Assembly: GCA_937124525.1 (NCBI GenBank)
Contig: CAKZLA010000525.1
Span: 1 to 14,898 of the forward strand
Length of the DNA stretch: 14,898 bases
Reading direction: 5' to 3'
Source of the DNA: an uncultured Desulfobacterium sp.
Lineage (GTDB): Bacteria > Desulfobacterota > Desulfobacteria > Desulfobacterales > Desulfobacteraceae
The first letter of the stretch is position 1; each line of letters opens with the position of its first letter. The notes under the pieces are model-generated. The model ran no database searches. It was not told the DNA's origin and worked only from the letters and a program-made list of their open reading frames with translations. Positions 14,254-14,898 of the stretch are shown piece by piece. The translations under genes and the position numbers were made by a program.

Positions 14254-14399
14254 TTCAACCTGTACGGGTAGTAATTATCCGAAGCGTTTGGCAAGGCAAA
14301 TAGATTAAAATTAACTTTCAGTTTGTATTGTTAGATTACAAATAGCGTGGGAATGCTGCTTCAAATCGAATCAGCAAAGTGCTACCTGTACAGGTTGAA
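14254..14399. mobile_element. Inverted-repeat element (MITE-like) after the EF-hand gene
   Basis: TTCAACCTGTACGGGTAG (14254-14271) and CTACCTGTACAGGTTGAA (14382-14399) are 18-base inverted repeats with one mismatch, 146 bases from end to end. Each arm is itself a near-palindrome around TGTAC; the right one contains the perfect ACCTGTACAGGT. A-rich sequence flanks the left end and continues inside the right flank. No frame or family is recognised within. Size and ends suggest a miniature element, but a large stem-loop marking the message end is also possible. No certain target duplication was found. Confidence 0.5.
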
Positions 14400-14473
14400 A
14401 AATTTGGATAGACGTAAAGCGGTGCTGGGGTAATGCCCGTCGTTCGTTAACAAATTCATTAATCCGCTGGTAA

Positions 14474-14806
14474 GGAACATGGATCCCCTGGGATAATAAT
14501 GAAGCACTCAAAGATACAGATGCTGCCATCCAGACCCCCCTTTCCCTTGAACTGGATGAAGATTCCTTGGACTCCTGGCCCCTGATCAGCCGGGTGATTG
14601 AACAGGCTGAATATCACAACATCTATCAGCAATGTTGTGAGACCATAGTGACAGATTGTTTTAATACCGAAAATATGCAGGCCCTTTATGACGACGTCCA
14701 TAATATTAGTTATAATTATGTTATGATCAACCCCTCCAGGTCGAAGCAAGACAGAAGTCCCAGCAAATATTCTAATAGCTTGGATGATAATAAACTACCA
14801 AAGTAA
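14474..14806 (+). pseudogene. CotH-kinase-family protein, C-terminal fragment
   Basis: The frame following a TAA at 14471 reads GTWIPWDNNEALKDTDAAIQ, then LSLELDEDSLDSWPLI, SRVIEQAEYHNIYQQCCETI and CFNTENMQALYDDVHNI. This matches the end of CotH proteins, where a W-I-P-W-D-N-N-E-A catalytic motif is followed by WPLI and a helical Y-x-x-x-Y segment. CotH proteins are kinase-fold enzymes first known from spore coats and widespread in other bacteria. The N-terminal two thirds are missing, a stop precedes the fragment, and the C-terminus after VHNI turns into unrelated residues. No plausible start or ribosome binding site exists, so it is a dead fragment. Confidence 0.6.
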
Positions 14807-14898
14807 AATTTTTTATAATGCAATATCAGCATATTAAACTGGACATGGTGGTAGTCTATTTTTGGAGAAGTCCCTAACCTGGACAAGCGAGAACCAAA

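Noticed and set aside
14382..14399. CTGTACAG as a LexA box
   Set aside because: The LexA site I know for Gram-negatives is CTGT-N8-ACAG; here the half-sites touch, and they belong to the ends of an inverted-repeat element.
14836..14882. Two CTGGACA-like words near the right edge as ends of an IS3-type element
   Set aside because: The words are short, in direct orientation and cut by the window edge; no transposase frame is visible.

Overview
The window looks like chromosomal DNA of a Gram-negative, probably anaerobic deltaproteobacterium of the Desulfobacteraceae type. This is inferred from gene style only: a TRAP transporter with its own sigma-54 regulation, an NtrB/NtrC-type pair with an extracytoplasmic Cache-like sensor, an FMN riboswitch in front of ribB, many decayed mobile-element remnants, and a CotH remnant next to an EF-hand gene. 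No rRNA, tRNA or CRISPR array is visible, so the assignment cannot be made firm.

Left part (1-1931). The window opens inside the ATPase gene of a nitrate/sulfonate/taurine-type ABC importer, closed by a two-way terminator. Convergent to it is ribB (riboflavin branch-point enzyme) on the minus strand. Its leader is readable in full: a sigma-70 promoter, a complete FMN riboswitch, and a hairpin that can bury the ribB ribosome binding site. Upstream of the promoter lies a frameshifted, truncated gene fragment that I read as a transposase remnant.

Middle part (1932-9964, all plus strand). A histidine kinase, a sigma-54 activator (NtrC type) and an ABC-type periplasmic binding protein overlap one another as one transcription unit. 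About 340 bases further on is a complete TRAP transporter operon (DctP-DctQ-DctM). A well-spaced -24/-12 promoter sits between the two units, so the simplest model is that the kinase and activator, perhaps with the binding protein as ligand receptor, switch on the TRAP operon. A 141-base miniature inverted-repeat element with a 4-base flanking repeat occupies nearly all of the TRAP leader, just after the predicted transcription start.

Right part (9965-13121, minus strand). A CpxA/CpxR-like envelope-stress two-component pair is present, but response regulator and kinase are separated by about 610 bases that contain a palindromic repeat element. Tandem GTAAA boxes like those bound by CpxR, and a separate 16-base palindrome, lie upstream of the regulator. 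A possible 46-residue secreted peptide follows the kinase.

Far right (13122-14898). A second copy of the palindromic repeat stands directly before a small EF-hand protein gene with a polyproline run. After that comes another inverted-repeat element and a both-ends-truncated CotH-kinase-family fragment. The right third of the window is therefore rich in small non-autonomous repeats that have landed in regulatory spacers.
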